Below the pieces are notes generated by a model. The model searched no databases, was not told the origin of the DNA, and saw nothing but the letters and a program-made list of their open reading frames with translations. A DNA stretch of 64,000 nucleotides from NCBI RefSeq assembly GCF_000021925.1, contig NC_011830.1:458501-522500 (forward strand), read 5' to 3'. Of the stretch, positions 49,106 to 58,471 are shown piece after piece; the first letter of the stretch is position 1, and every line of letters starts with the position of its first letter. A program made the position numbers and the translations under genes. Origin of the DNA: Desulfitobacterium hafniense DCB-2 (lineage in GTDB: Bacteria; Bacillota; Desulfitobacteriia; Desulfitobacteriales; Desulfitobacteriaceae).

Positions 49106-50758
49106 ATGACAAATTATATTGCGGCCCTGGTTGACGAATTATACCAGCTCGGTGTGCGTGAAGCGGTCATCAGTCCCGGTTCCCGTTCCACTCCCCTCTC
49201 CGTGCTGTTTTGCGAATACGGCTTTCAGGTCTATGTCGGTATCGATGAACGGTCGGCAGGGTTTTTCGCATTAGGCATAGCTAAGGAAAAAGAGCGCCCC
49301 GTTGTGCTGGTATGTTCCTCCGGTTCGGCGGTGGCCCATTACTTCCCGGCTATCGTCGAGGCAAAGCATTCCCATGTCCCCTTAATCGTTTTAACGGCAG
49401 ACCGGCCCCCCGAGTTGCGTCAGGTGGGGGCTCCTCAAACCATCGATCAAATCAAGTTTTATCATGATTACGCCAAGTACTTTGAAGAACTGGCTCTTCC
49501 TGAAGAAAGGGAAGGCATGTATCGGTATGTGCGCGGGGTGATGCGCAAAGCCTATGTAAGTTCTTTGGATCAGGGATATGGGGTAGCTCATATCAATATC
49601 CCTTTGCGTGAACCCTTAAGCCCTGATCTGGATGGGGTGGATTTCACGGCGGGCCGCTTGGACTATCCTTTTGCCTGGAAAACAGGGGAGAAGGGGCTAA
49701 CTATGGATAGTTCGGTTTTCCAGGATAAAAAGGGAATCATTATCTGCGGCGGTGATCCTTACGCGGATTATCACAGGGAGGTTCTGGAGCTGGCAGAGCG
49801 CTTAAAGGCCCCCCTGCTGGCCGATCCTCTCGCCAATTTTCGCAATGATGACCATCCCCTGATCATGGATTGCTATGACGCCTTTCTGAAAAGTGATGCG
49901 GTTAAGGTGGAATTAAAGCCTGAATTTATCATTCATTTTGGTCAGACTCCCGTTTCCAAACGGTTGCAGAATTTCACGGCCATGCATCAGGATGTTCTGT
50001 ATTTTCAGGTCAATGACTACTTTCAATACCGGGATCCCTCCTTGTCGATCAGCCGGTATCTTGTGGCCTCCCCCAAGGCTTTTGCCCGGTCTGTCAAGGT
50101 TCACAATACCGATGATGGCTACTCGGGACGGTGGCAGCATTATCAAGCCCGCATGCGCCGGCGGCTCAATCTCGCTCAGGATGAGGAGGAGCTGTTTGAA
50201 GGGAAGCTGGTGCAAAAGCTGCAGGACAGTCTTCCCGAGGGGAGCCGTCTCTTTGTTGCCAATAGTATGGCCATCCGCGATGTGGATTACTTTCTGGAGG
50301 CACGTCGACAACGGATTAAAGTCTTAGGCAACCGGGGGGCCAATGGCATCGACGGCACGGTCTCCACTGCTTTGGGAGTTGCCACCAGCGGCCATCCTAC
50401 GGTGCTGCTGACCGGGGACTTAGCCTTCTTTCATGATTTAAACGGCCTGCTGATCGGGAAAAACCATGGACTGAATTTAATTATCGTCCTCCTCAATAAT
50501 AATGGGGGTGCTATTTTTAAGTATCTGCCCCAAAGTGAAAATAAGTATTTTGAATTGCTGTTTATGACCCCTCACGGTATGGATTTCAGCGGGCTTAAGA
50601 CCCTCTATGATCTGACTTATTATGAACCGGTTGATTATGAAAGCTTTGCGCAGAATTTTCAGGAAGCCCTGACTTTAAGTGGGGTCAAGGTGCTGAATGT
50701 CAAAATCGATGCCCGGCTGAGCAAAGAGCTCCATGATCGGTTGACGAATCTTGATTAA
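49106..50758 (+). CDS. menD: SEPHCHC synthase
   Basis: A 550-aa thiamine-diphosphate enzyme (2-succinyl-5-enolpyruvyl-6-hydroxy-3-cyclohexene-1-carboxylate synthase) that joins 2-oxoglutarate to isochorismate. It has the N-terminal [12 protein letters not shown] and the cofactor-binding [17 protein letters not shown] and [12 protein letters not shown], with VLLNNNGG. The ATG follows AAGGGGAAC. 15 bases separate it from menF. Confidence 0.96.
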
Positions 50759-50779
50759 AGGATAAGTGAGGAGAACAAG

Positions 50780-51589
50780 GTGTTCATGACGATTGAGGGC
50801 TGCCGGTATTATGCGGAGGTAAAGGGTTCCGGGCCGACTCTGGTCTGTTTCCATGGTTTTGCGGAAAACTCCGGCACCTGGGAAGCCCTTCAGCTTCAGG
50901 ACTGTCAAATGGTCCTGGTGGATTTGCTCGGGCATGGCCGCAGCGCTAAGCCCCGTTCCCTTGAACCCTACGAACTGCCCGTGCTGCTGGGGCATCTCCA
51001 TGAGCTGATGGCAGAGTTAGGCTGCACGGGATATTCTTTGCTGGGCTATTCTCTGGGTGGGCGTATAGCCTTGGCTTATGGGGCCGCTTATCCCCGGGAG
51101 GTTCAGGGGCTGATTCTGGAGAGTTCAGCTTATGGGATAGGGGACGAGGAGCAGCGGGCTCTGCGGAGAGAACAGGATGTCCGGCTGGCCCAGGAGATTC
51201 TGGATAGGGGAATAGAGTGGTTCGCTGAGCACTGGTCCAGCCTCCCTCTGTTTGCCTCCCAGACCCGCTTGCCTCCGGAAATCCGCGCTAAGATCAGGGC
51301 AAGGCGTCTGGGGAATGCGCCTCATGCCCTGGCCAATACTCTGCTGGGAAGCGGGCAGGGAGTGTTTCCCTGTTTAAGGGAGCAGATCCCGACTTTATCG
51401 ATGCCAATCCTGTACATCCATGGGGAACAGGATGAGAAGTATAAGGAAATTGGCCAGGAGCTCATGGATTTAAACCCCGGAATCAAGAGGGAGATGATCC
51501 CGGGGGCGGGACATAATGCTCATCTTGAAAATCCCGTCACGTTTGCGGAAATAGTCGGGAATTTTTTGCAGGAGTTAGCCAAGCCTTAA
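50780..51589 (+). CDS. menH: SHCHC synthase, alpha/beta hydrolase
   Basis: A 269-aa alpha/beta-hydrolase that removes pyruvate from the MenD product. It has the oxyanion segment CFHGFAEN, the nucleophile elbow GYSLGG and the C-terminal histidine in GAGHNAHLENP, followed by helix residues. It starts at GTG 50780, 6 bases after GAGGAG; ATG 50786 is an alternative. Assignment as MenH rests on the position between menD and menB as well as on the fold. Confidence 0.88.
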   Translation: MFMTIEGCRYYAEVKGSGPTLVCFHGFAENSGTWEALQLQDCQMVLVDLLGHGRSAKPRSLEPYELPVLLGHLHELMAELGCTGYSLLGYSLGGRIALAYGAAYPREVQGLILESSAYGIGDEEQRALRREQDVRLAQEILDRGIEWFAEHWSSLPLFASQTRLPPEIRAKIRARRLGNAPHALANTLLGSGQGVFPCLREQIPTLSMPILYIHGEQDEKYKEIGQELMDLNPGIKREMIPGAGHNAHLENPVTFAEIVGNFLQELAKP

Positions 51590-51669
51590 GGCCATGCCTT
51601 TGGTCCGGTGTTTTTGGTCTGGTGCTCTCAGCCCTGAAGGTGTGAAAAAGTTTGATTGGAGGTATGATT

Positions 51670-52509
51670 ATGAAATTTGCCTGGGAAACGGCTGCCGCTC
51701 AGTATGAAGACATTATCTATGAGACCTGTGAAGGGATGGCCAAAATCACCATCAACCGGCCGGAGGTCCGCAATGCCTTCCGGCCCAAAACGGTTAAGGA
51801 ATTGATGGATGCTTTTATGGTGGCCCGGGAAGACAGCCGGGTTGGCGTTATTATTCTGACGGGGGCCAATCATGGCCAAGGTCAGGATCAGGAGGCTTTT
51901 TGTTCCGGAGGGGACCAGCGGGTGCGGGGCCATGGGGGGTATGTGGGCGAGGATCAGATTCCCCGGCTTAATGTTTTGGATCTCCAGCGCTTAATCCGGG
52001 TCATTCCCAAACCCGTCATTGCCATGGTCAATGGCTATGCCATCGGCGGCGGTCATGTTCTGCATCTTGTTTGTGATTTGAGTATTGCCTCGGAAAATGC
52101 CCGCTTCGGTCAGACCGGACCGAGAGTGGGGTCCTTTGATGCCGGTTATGGGGCCGGCTATCTGGCCCGCATTGTCGGACACAAAAAAGCCCGGGAGATC
52201 TGGTATTTATGCCGTCAATATACAGCCCGGGAGGCCCTGGCCATGGGCTTGGTGAATAAGGTGGTGCCCTTTGAGCGGCTGGAAGAGGAAACGGTAACCT
52301 GGGCCAGGGAAATTCTCCGGCATTCCCCCACGGCGTTGCGTTTCCTCAAGGCGGCTTTCAATGCCGATACGGATGGGCTGGCCGGCCTGCAGCAATTAGC
52401 CGGGGATGCCACCCTTTTGTACTATACCACTGATGAGGCGAAAGAGGGGCGGGACGCTTATCAGGAGAAACGGAGCCCGGATTTTCAGCGGTTTCCCAAG
52501 TTTCCTTAA
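51670..52509 (+). CDS. menB: 1,4-dihydroxy-2-naphthoyl-CoA synthase
   Basis: A 279-aa crotonase-family enzyme that cyclises o-succinylbenzoyl-CoA. It has the [10 protein letters not shown] substrate loop, [12 protein letters not shown] oxyanion-hole helix and [21 protein letters not shown], characteristic of MenB. The frame opens at TTG 51652 with GGAGGT at 51657-51662, so ATG 51670 fits best; ATG 51664 is too close. Confidence 0.95.
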   Translation: MKFAWETAAAQYEDIIYETCEGMAKITINRPEVRNAFRPKTVKELMDAFMVAREDSRVGVIILTGANHGQGQDQEAFCSGGDQRVRGHGGYVGEDQIPRLNVLDLQRLIRVIPKPVIAMVNGYAIGGGHVLHLVCDLSIASENARFGQTGPRVGSFDAGYGAGYLARIVGHKKAREIWYLCRQYTAREALAMGLVNKVVPFERLEEETVTWAREILRHSPTALRFLKAAFNADTDGLAGLQQLAGDATLLYYTTDEAKEGRDAYQEKRSPDFQRFPKFP

Positions 52510-52555
52510 GAATGCCCACGAATTTTACTGAACTAAGCAAGGGCAGGGGAAGGTA

Positions 52556-53917
52556 ATGGTGGTCAATTGGCTTAAAAAACAGGCTCTGGAAAAACCCCAT
52601 AAGCTGTTTTTAAATGAGCTGTCCTTTCAGGAGGTGGACCGGCGTGTCAGCGACCTGGCCGGCCGGATCTATCCCTTTGTTAAAGCTGAAGACAGAGTTG
52701 CTCTTTATGCTCATAATTCTGTGGAGATGGCCCTGTTTTTCATGGCCCTGCAGGCTTTGCAAATGGAGGTGTTCATGATGAATACTCGCCTGACTGGGGA
52801 GGAAAGAGCAAAAAAGCTAAAAACATTAAACATCCGGGTGACTTTTTCCGACGATGATACCTTTATTCCCTTTGGGAGGGTGCTGGCCGGTGACTATGAT
52901 GAACAGGCACGCTGCCGGGAAGAGGAGGCCCCGGAGAAAATTGCGGTGATTATGGATACCAGTGCCACCAGCGGTGACTATAAGTCGGTGCCCCTGCGCC
53001 GGAAGCAGCTGGATGCTCATGTGCAGGCCTCCCGGCAAGTTCTGGGGGTCAGGGAAGAAGATAACTGGCTGCTCGTCCTTCCCATGTACCATATCGGCGG
53101 CTTAGCCATTTTAATGCGCAGTTTGTATAATGGCACCCGAGTCACCTTGATGGGGAAATTTGATGAAGAGCAGATCTTAAAAGGGATCGAAGAGGGCTCG
53201 CTGACGATGCTCTCCCTGGTTCCCACCCTGTTGATGAGGATTGTCAACCGCATCCGCCAACATCGTTTGCGGGTGGTTTTGGTGAGTGGGGAATTCATTC
53301 CTAAGTCCTTGGTGGAAATTTGTCTGGCGAAAAGGATTCCCATCTATAAATCCTACGGCATGACAGAGACCACCAGCCAATGCACGACCTTTTGTGTGGC
53401 GGAAAATCCTGCTAAGCTTGATGCGGTGGGCTTGCCCTTGCCGGGGGTCACCCTGCGTATTGTTAATCCGGATGCAGAGGGAATCGGGGAAGTAGCCATC
53501 CAAAGCCCCATGGTTATGGACGGGTATCTGGGGAAAGAGGCGGTGGAGGGGTTCCTTAACACCCAGGATATGGGCTATGTGGATGAGGAGGGATATCTCT
53601 ACATCCTGGATCGGCGCAAAGATATGATTATCTCCGGAGGGGAAAACATCTATCCCCGGGAAATTGAGAATGTGCTGTATGCCCATCCTGAGATATCTGA
53701 ATGTGCCATGGTGGGGATGAAGGATGAGAAGTGGGGACAGGTACCGGTTTTGTTTGTGGTTTCTTCTTTGGGAGATGAGGAGCTCAGGGATTATCTGGCC
53801 GGGAAGCTGGCCAGATATAAATTGCCCCGGAAAATAGTGCATTTACGGTCACTGCCGAAAAATGCCACGGGCAAAATACTGAAAAAGAATTTGGCAGAGC
53901 TGGCCCATGCGGATTGA
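52556..53917 (+). CDS. menE: o-succinylbenzoate-CoA ligase with divergent P-loop
   Basis: A 453-aa acyl-adenylate-forming enzyme expected to activate o-succinylbenzoate. It has YKSYGMTETTSQ, the YILDRRKDMIISGGENIYPREIE hinge region and the C-terminal LPKNATGKILKK lysine motif. The phosphate-binding loop, normally [10 protein letters not shown], reads TSATSGDYKSV (135-145), with two of the expected glycines replaced; the lysine (Lys143) is kept. At 453 residues it is slightly short. Its position between menB and menC makes MenE the natural call. The gene overlaps menC by 11 bases. Confidence 0.88.
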   Translation: MVVNWLKKQALEKPHKLFLNELSFQEVDRRVSDLAGRIYPFVKAEDRVALYAHNSVEMALFFMALQALQMEVFMMNTRLTGEERAKKLKTLNIRVTFSDDDTFIPFGRVLAGDYDEQARCREEEAPEKIAVIMDTSATSGDYKSVPLRRKQLDAHVQASRQVLGVREEDNWLLVLPMYHIGGLAILMRSLYNGTRVTLMGKFDEEQILKGIEEGSLTMLSLVPTLLMRIVNRIRQHRLRVVLVSGEFIPKSLVEICLAKRIPIYKSYGMTETTSQCTTFCVAENPAKLDAVGLPLPGVTLRIVNPDAEGIGEVAIQSPMVMDGYLGKEAVEGFLNTQDMGYVDEEGYLYILDRRKDMIISGGENIYPREIENVLYAHPEISECAMVGMKDEKWGQVPVLFVVSSLGDEELRDYLAGKLARYKLPRKIVHLRSLPKNATGKILKKNLAELAHAD

Positions 53918-55043
53918 GAAAAGTGAAGTGTTCCATTTGAACATGCCCATGAAGTTTAGTTTTAAATCCGCCCAAACTATACTTAATCAGCGGGAGACTC
54001 TTGTGATTAAGGTGACAGATGAGTTGGGCCATTCCGGGTTTGGCGAAGCGGTTGCCTTCAAGGAACCTTTTTATACAGGGGAGACCCTGCCCCGCGCCAA
54101 GGAAGTCCTGCTCCAGCACTTGCTTCCCCGACTCCTGGGGAGAGAAATACCCCATCCCTTTGCCATTCACTCCTGGCCGGATTTGGGTTATCCCATGGCT
54201 GTAGCCGGGGTAGAGAACGCTCTTCTGGACGGGTTCGCCCGCCGGCAGCAGCAGCCGATTATGGATGCTGTCTTTCATGAGGAGACCCAGGCGAGGATTT
54301 ATGGGGGCATGGTCCTGGGAGACCTGGAGCCGGCCACCTTGCTCAGGCAAATCGAAGATTATCTTCAAGAGGGGTATGTGCGGTTTAAAATTAAAATCAA
54401 GCCTGGGGACGGTTTTGCCAAATTGCAGAGGGTCCGTGAAAAATACCCTGATTTAATGCTGTTGGCTGATGGGAACCGAAGTTTCCAGGCAGAACAGCTC
54501 CCCGAGCTGAGAGAAATGGATCAGCTGGGATTGCTGTGCCTTGAAGAACCCTTGGCATCCGGAAATCTGGTCTCTTATCAAAGGCTTCAGGAGCAAATGC
54601 GGACGCCCCTGTGTCTGGATGAAAGTATCCAGACCAAAGCGGATCTGATCCAGGCTGCTGAGTTAAGAGCTTGTCAGGCTGTCAATCTCAAGGTGGGCCG
54701 CGTAGGCGGTCTGGCCTATGTTAAAGAAATGATTGAGATCTGCCGTAAGCGTAAGATCCATTATTGGATCGGCAGTATGATGGAAAGCGGGATATCAAAA
54801 ATTCTCCATGTCCATTTAGCCAGCCTGAAAGACAACTATATCCCCGGAGACTTATCTTCATCCCGGCGTTATTTTGCCAGAGATGTGATTCGACCGGAGA
54901 TAACAGTCCAAAGGGGCCTTATCCAGGTGCCCCGGGGCCCGGGCTTAGGTGTGGAAATCGATGAAGAGGCTTTAAAGTATTACACAGTTGATCAGAGGGC
55001 CCTGGAACGGGGTACGGGCCCCGGAATCAATGGCCCCAGCTAA
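53907..55043 (+). CDS. menC: o-succinylbenzoate synthase
   Basis: A 378-aa enolase-superfamily dehydratase making o-succinylbenzoate. Active-site features are the KIKIK lysine motif, metal ligands in LLADGNRSF, CLEEPLA and CLDESI, and the NLKVGRVGG lysine strand. The ATG at 53907 lies inside the end of menE, so translation is coupled. Many enolase-family members of this type also racemise N-acyl amino acids, but the operon supports MenC. Its stop codon overlaps the convergent gene's stop by 3 bases. Confidence 0.92.
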   Translation: MRIEKSEVFHLNMPMKFSFKSAQTILNQRETLVIKVTDELGHSGFGEAVAFKEPFYTGETLPRAKEVLLQHLLPRLLGREIPHPFAIHSWPDLGYPMAVAGVENALLDGFARRQQQPIMDAVFHEETQARIYGGMVLGDLEPATLLRQIEDYLQEGYVRFKIKIKPGDGFAKLQRVREKYPDLMLLADGNRSFQAEQLPELREMDQLGLLCLEEPLASGNLVSYQRLQEQMRTPLCLDESIQTKADLIQAAELRACQAVNLKVGRVGGLAYVKEMIEICRKRKIHYWIGSMMESGISKILHVHLASLKDNYIPGDLSSSRRYFARDVIRPEITVQRGLIQVPRGPGLGVEIDEEALKYYTVDQRALERGTGPGINGPS

Positions 55044-55477
55044 CGGGCTATGGTTGGTCCTTCTGAAGATGCATGGGCTTTCAGCTGGTCGCCCAGAGCG
55101 GACAGACCAAAGCCGATGACGCTGACGATATCCCCCAGAGCAGTGAACCATCTTCCCTTTAACATTAAAGGTGATGCATCAGGGGCAGAGGCTGCGATTT
55201 CCCGGTATCTGACAATGGCTACATAAGCTATAAGGATGCTGCCGATCAAAAATGTCCAGCTTGACGCGGCGACCGTGCGGGCAGAACGATCCGGCTGAGG
55301 TGTCTGGCTGAATTCTTCGATGATGATGGTTTCCTCAGCCTGGTAAGTGGAGATTAAGGCGATCATAGAAGCAATCAGAAAAAGAACATCGCCGATTCTT
55401 TCATCTTTGATTAAACTTAGATCAAAGGCAGTTTCATGGGCGGCCTGGGCAGCGCTTCTTTGGGTGGAATTGAGCAT
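55040..55477 (-). CDS. Small membrane protein of unknown function
   Basis: A 145-aa protein with three likely transmembrane segments (about 30-45, 75-90 and 110-128), joined by short polar loops. I do not recognise the family. The ATG at 55477 has AAAGGGGT upstream. It converges on menC, and the two stop codons overlap, with no terminator between them. Confidence 0.7.
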   Translation of the reverse strand: MLNSTQRSAAQAAHETAFDLSLIKDERIGDVLFLIASMIALISTYQAEETIIIEEFSQTPQPDRSARTVAASSWTFLIGSILIAYVAIVRYREIAASAPDASPLMLKGRWFTALGDIVSVIGFGLSALGDQLKAHASSEGPTIAR

Positions 55478-55681
55478 TGAGAATTACCCCTTTATCTTGA
55501 TATTGCATAATATGCCGAAAAAAGGATGGATGTTTGCTTTTTTCTTACAAAGCAAAACCGTCCTATTTTTTGCTTCCGGCCGGAAAGCTTAAGATGGGGG
55601 AGCGGCCGGGCTGCGGAGGAAGTGGTTTCACAAATAGATGTAGGAAAAAAATTTAGCAAATTGACTAAAATGTACTTGATT

Positions 55682-55710
55682 TTGCCAGGCAAATAGATAC
55701 AATATATAAT
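55682..55710 (+). promoter_or_regulatory. SigA-type promoter of ahpC
   Basis: TTGCCA (55682-55687), 17-bp spacer, TATAAT (55705-55710). The -35 lies inside the palindrome TTTGCCAGGCAAA. Confidence 0.75.
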
Positions 55711-55732
55711 ATAAATTACTTATTTATAAAGA

Positions 55733-55747
55733 TTATAATTATCATTA
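55733..55747 (+). promoter_or_regulatory. PerR-like operator
   Basis: TTATAAT-T-ATCATTA matches the PerR box (TTATAATnATTATAA) at 12 of 14 positions. It lies about 16-30 bases downstream of the predicted transcription start, where a bound repressor would block ahpC. Fits peroxide induction. Confidence 0.6.
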
Positions 55748-55846
55748 AAGGTGGGTAAGGGCAGAGGAAGATGAGTAAAAGCAGAGAAGATCGATCCGGC
55801 ATTTTGCCGATCACCATAAAAAAATAATGATAAGGGGGAAATTATT

Positions 55847-56410
55847 ATGTCACTTATCGGTAAAGAAGTAAACGAGTTCAAGGTGCAGGCTTTTGTGGAA
55901 GGTGCTTTCAAGGAAGTAACCAAAGGGGATTTGCTGGGCAAATGGTCGGTTTTCGTATTCTATCCCGCTGATTTTACCTTCGTTTGCCCCACAGAGCTGG
56001 GGGATTTGGCCGATCAATACGATGAATTCAAGAAAATCGGTGTGGAGATCTACTCCGTGTCCACCGACACTCATTTTGTGCATAAGGCTTGGCATGATGC
56101 CTCCGACACCATCAGAAAAATCCGCTATCCGATGCTGGCCGACCCAACTGCCAAGCTGGCCAAGGACTTTGAGGTTTATATTGAAGAGGAGGGCTTAGCT
56201 CTGCGGGGCAGCTTTGTGGTCAATCCTGAAGGGAAGATCGTAGCCTATGAAGTCAACAGCAACAACATCGGCCGTGAGGCCTCGGAATTGCTGCGCAAGG
56301 TCCAGGCTGCCCAGTTCGTTGCGGAGCATGGGGATCAGGTTTGCCCGGCCAAATGGCGGCCCGGAGCGGAGACGCTCAAACCCAGCCTGGATCTGGTAGG
56401 GAAGCTGTAA
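55847..56410 (+). CDS. ahpC: Alkyl hydroperoxide reductase subunit C (2-Cys peroxiredoxin)
   Basis: A 187-aa peroxiredoxin that reduces peroxides. The peroxidatic Cys47 is in FTFVCPTEL, and the resolving Cys166 is in DQVCPAKW. Length is typical of the AhpC/Prx1 group. The ATG follows AAGGGGG. The reductase partner is encoded 5 bases downstream. Confidence 0.96.
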   Translation: MSLIGKEVNEFKVQAFVEGAFKEVTKGDLLGKWSVFVFYPADFTFVCPTELGDLADQYDEFKKIGVEIYSVSTDTHFVHKAWHDASDTIRKIRYPMLADPTAKLAKDFEVYIEEEGLALRGSFVVNPEGKIVAYEVNSNNIGREASELLRKVQAAQFVAEHGDQVCPAKWRPGAETLKPSLDLVGKL

Positions 56411-56415
56411 GCTCT

Positions 56416-58083
56416 ATGAAAGAACTCTATGATCTGATTATTATCGGTTCCGGCAGTGCGGGGATGGCTGCGGGCATTTATGCCGGGCGTTCGAAGCTTA
56501 AAACCCTTGTGATTGACCGGGACCGGGCCGGAGGGCAGATCAAAATCACCTCCGAGGTGGAGAATTATCCGGGTATCCTGAATATTTCAGGGGAAGAGCT
56601 CAGCCAGGCCATGCGCAGGCAGGCGGAAAAATTCGGCGTGAAATTTCGGCAGGCGGCGGTGGAGTCCGTGGATTTGGCTGGGGATATTAAGAAAATCCGG
56701 ACGGCTGAAGGGGACTATGAGGCTCTGGCTGTGATCATTGCCACCGGGTCTGTGCCCAGAAAGCTGGGCTTCATTGGGGAAGAGGAATTCAGAGGACGGG
56801 GTATCGGCTATTGTGCAACCTGTGACGGGGAGTTTTTCACAGGGATGGATGTTTTCGTGATCGGAGGAGGGCTGGCTGCGGCGGAGGAAGGGATTTTCCT
56901 GACCCGCTATGCCAGAAAAGTCACCATGATCGTCCGGGGGGATGGATTTTCCTGCCCCCAAACCATCTCCGAAAGAGTCCTGGCCCACCCGAAGATCGAG
57001 GTGAAGTTCAACACCGAGCTTCGGGAAGCGGGCGGGGATGCGGTTCTCCGCTATGCTGAATTCGTGAATAACCGGAGCGGCGAAAGATGGCGGTATGATG
57101 TAAGGGAACAGAAGCAGACTTTTGGGGTGTTTGTTTTCGTGGGATACATTCCGCAAAGCGCCGAATATGCTCAGGAGGTCCGCATCGATGAGCGGGGCTA
57201 TATTCCCACCGATGAGAGCATGGGCACCAATGTGGAAGGGGTCTATGCCGCAGGGGATATCCGTCCCAAGGAGCTGCGGCAGCTGGTTACTGCCGTAGCG
57301 GACGGCGCTATTGCGGCCACCAGCGCTGAGAAATATCTGGTAGGGAAGAAGGAACGGCTGGGGCTGGGTGAACTGGGCGAGCTGGGTGAATCGGGTGAGC
57401 GGGATGAACTGAGCGATGAGGAGAAAACTCCGGTCACCCGGCAGGGAACGTCTTTATTGGACGACTCCCTTAAGGAGCAGTTGGTGCCTATTCTGGAACG
57501 GCTGGAAAACCGGATTGGGTTGCTGGCCTTTCTGGAGGGGAGCAGCGGGTTCAGCGAGGAACTGCGGAGCTTTCTGTCCGAGTTTGCCGGACTGACTGAT
57601 AAGGTGGAGGTTGAGTTCCTGAACCGGGGTGAGGACGCGGTCAGAGAGAAAGAAGCCAAGATCACCCTCTTCCCCGCCGTTGCGGTGCTGGGACCGGACG
57701 GGGTCTATACGGGAGTGCAGTTTCACGGCATACCCGGCGGCCACGAAATCAACTCTTTTATTCTGGCCCTATATAACGCGGCAGGACCTGGCCAGGCGGT
57801 AGGAGAAGAGACCCTGGCCAAAATCCGGAGAGTGAGCAGGAAAGTCAACTTCAAAATCGGGGTTTCGCTTTCCTGCACTCTCTGCCCGGATGTAGTGACT
57901 CTGGCCCAGTTGATGGCCTTGAAAAATCCCCTGATCGAGGCGGAGATGATCGACGTGGCTCATTACCCCGACTTTAAAAACAAGTACGGGATTATGAGCG
58001 TACCGGCTATTGTCGTCAACGATGAAAAAGTCGTTTTCGGCAAGAAGAATCTGGAGGAATTGCTGGAGCTGGCGGGAGGTTAA
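56416..58083 (+). CDS. AhpF-like disulfide reductase with permuted domain order
   Basis: A 555-aa flavoprotein. The N-terminal 310 residues form a thioredoxin-reductase domain: FAD site GSGSAG (11-16), redox pair Cys133/Cys136 (GYCATCDG), NAD(P)H site VIGGGLAA and the FAD motif YAAGDIRP. A low-complexity linker (about 311-345, GLGELGELGESGERDE) leads to a C-terminal double thioredoxin-fold region with Cys487/Cys490 (SCTLCPDV) and VPAIVV. Ordinary AhpF has the double-thioredoxin module at the N-terminus, so the order here is reversed. It presumably reduces AhpC, encoded just upstream. The frame extends inside ahpC to 56341, but ATG 56416 is the domain start. The ribosome binding site is weak. 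Confidence 0.9.
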   Translation: MKELYDLIIIGSGSAGMAAGIYAGRSKLKTLVIDRDRAGGQIKITSEVENYPGILNISGEELSQAMRRQAEKFGVKFRQAAVESVDLAGDIKKIRTAEGDYEALAVIIATGSVPRKLGFIGEEEFRGRGIGYCATCDGEFFTGMDVFVIGGGLAAAEEGIFLTRYARKVTMIVRGDGFSCPQTISERVLAHPKIEVKFNTELREAGGDAVLRYAEFVNNRSGERWRYDVREQKQTFGVFVFVGYIPQSAEYAQEVRIDERGYIPTDESMGTNVEGVYAAGDIRPKELRQLVTAVADGAIAATSAEKYLVGKKERLGLGELGELGESGERDELSDEEKTPVTRQGTSLLDDSLKEQLVPILERLENRIGLLAFLEGSSGFSEELRSFLSEFAGLTDKVEVEFLNRGEDAVREKEAKITLFPAVAVLGPDGVYTGVQFHGIPGGHEINSFILALYNAAGPGQAVGEETLAKIRRVSRKVNFKIGVSLSCTLCPDVVTLAQLMALKNPLIEAEMIDVAHYPDFKNKYGIMSVPAIVVNDEKVVFGKKNLEELLELAGG

Positions 58084-58471
58084 GAGGGAACCGGCCGGGT
58101 TCAGAGGAGGATAATATAGAGAAATAGGTTACACATGCCTGGGGCATGGGGCATAAGGCGGATAGCTGGGGAAGCTGTCCGCCTTATGCTGTTTGCCCTG
58201 ATGAGTACAGTGATAGTGGGGGTGTATGGCCAAGACCAAGGGTGGCCGTCACGAGGTGGAATCTAAAAGGAGTGGGGGGGCAAACCTCAGGGAGAAAAGA
58301 TTTCAGGGGATTCAGTAAAAATCAATACTTTGGTAAAATAAGAAAGGCTCCCGTTCATTGTTTTAACAAATAGCGGTACAGGCTGACTTCATGGGAAATA
58401 GCTATCACTTCTATAGATTGGTAAGGTTATTAATGTGAACATTGATTGTTCCGTAAGTATTGGAGGAAAAG
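58084..58471. other. Long gap before the molybdopterin oxidoreductase gene
   Basis: 388 bases. The terminator of the reductase gene lies at 58151-58190. Downstream there are short symmetric motifs (TTGTTTTAACAA at 58358-58369; GAACA-TTGAT-TGTTC at 58437-58451) near the gene. A G-rich stretch around 58215-58300 with a GGCC...GGCC hairpin could be a structured leader, but I could not match it to a known riboswitch, including the Moco motif. Confidence 0.45.
58151..58190 (+). terminator. Terminator after the AhpF-like gene
   Basis: GCATAAGGCGGA (58151-58162) pairs with TCCGCCTTATGC (58178-58189), and an inner AGCT/AGCT extends the stem. It is followed by TGTTT. It lies 67 bases after the stop. 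Confidence 0.8.

Larger units (their letters stand above)
55478..55846. other. Divergent control region before ahpC
   Basis: 369 bases. It is A+T rich on its right side and contains the ahpC promoter (55682-55710), a palindrome TTTGCC-A-GGCAAA (55681-55693) over the -35, and a PerR-like box. No additional gene was seen. Confidence 0.6.

Noticed and set aside
58146..58373. A 75-codon frame in the gap before the molybdoenzyme
   Set aside because: It begins inside the terminator hairpin and has no ribosome binding site or family resemblance.
58200..58471. Possible Moco or cobalamin riboswitch
   Set aside because: I could not find the conserved helices or loop sequences of either class; only an unassigned G-rich stretch is visible.
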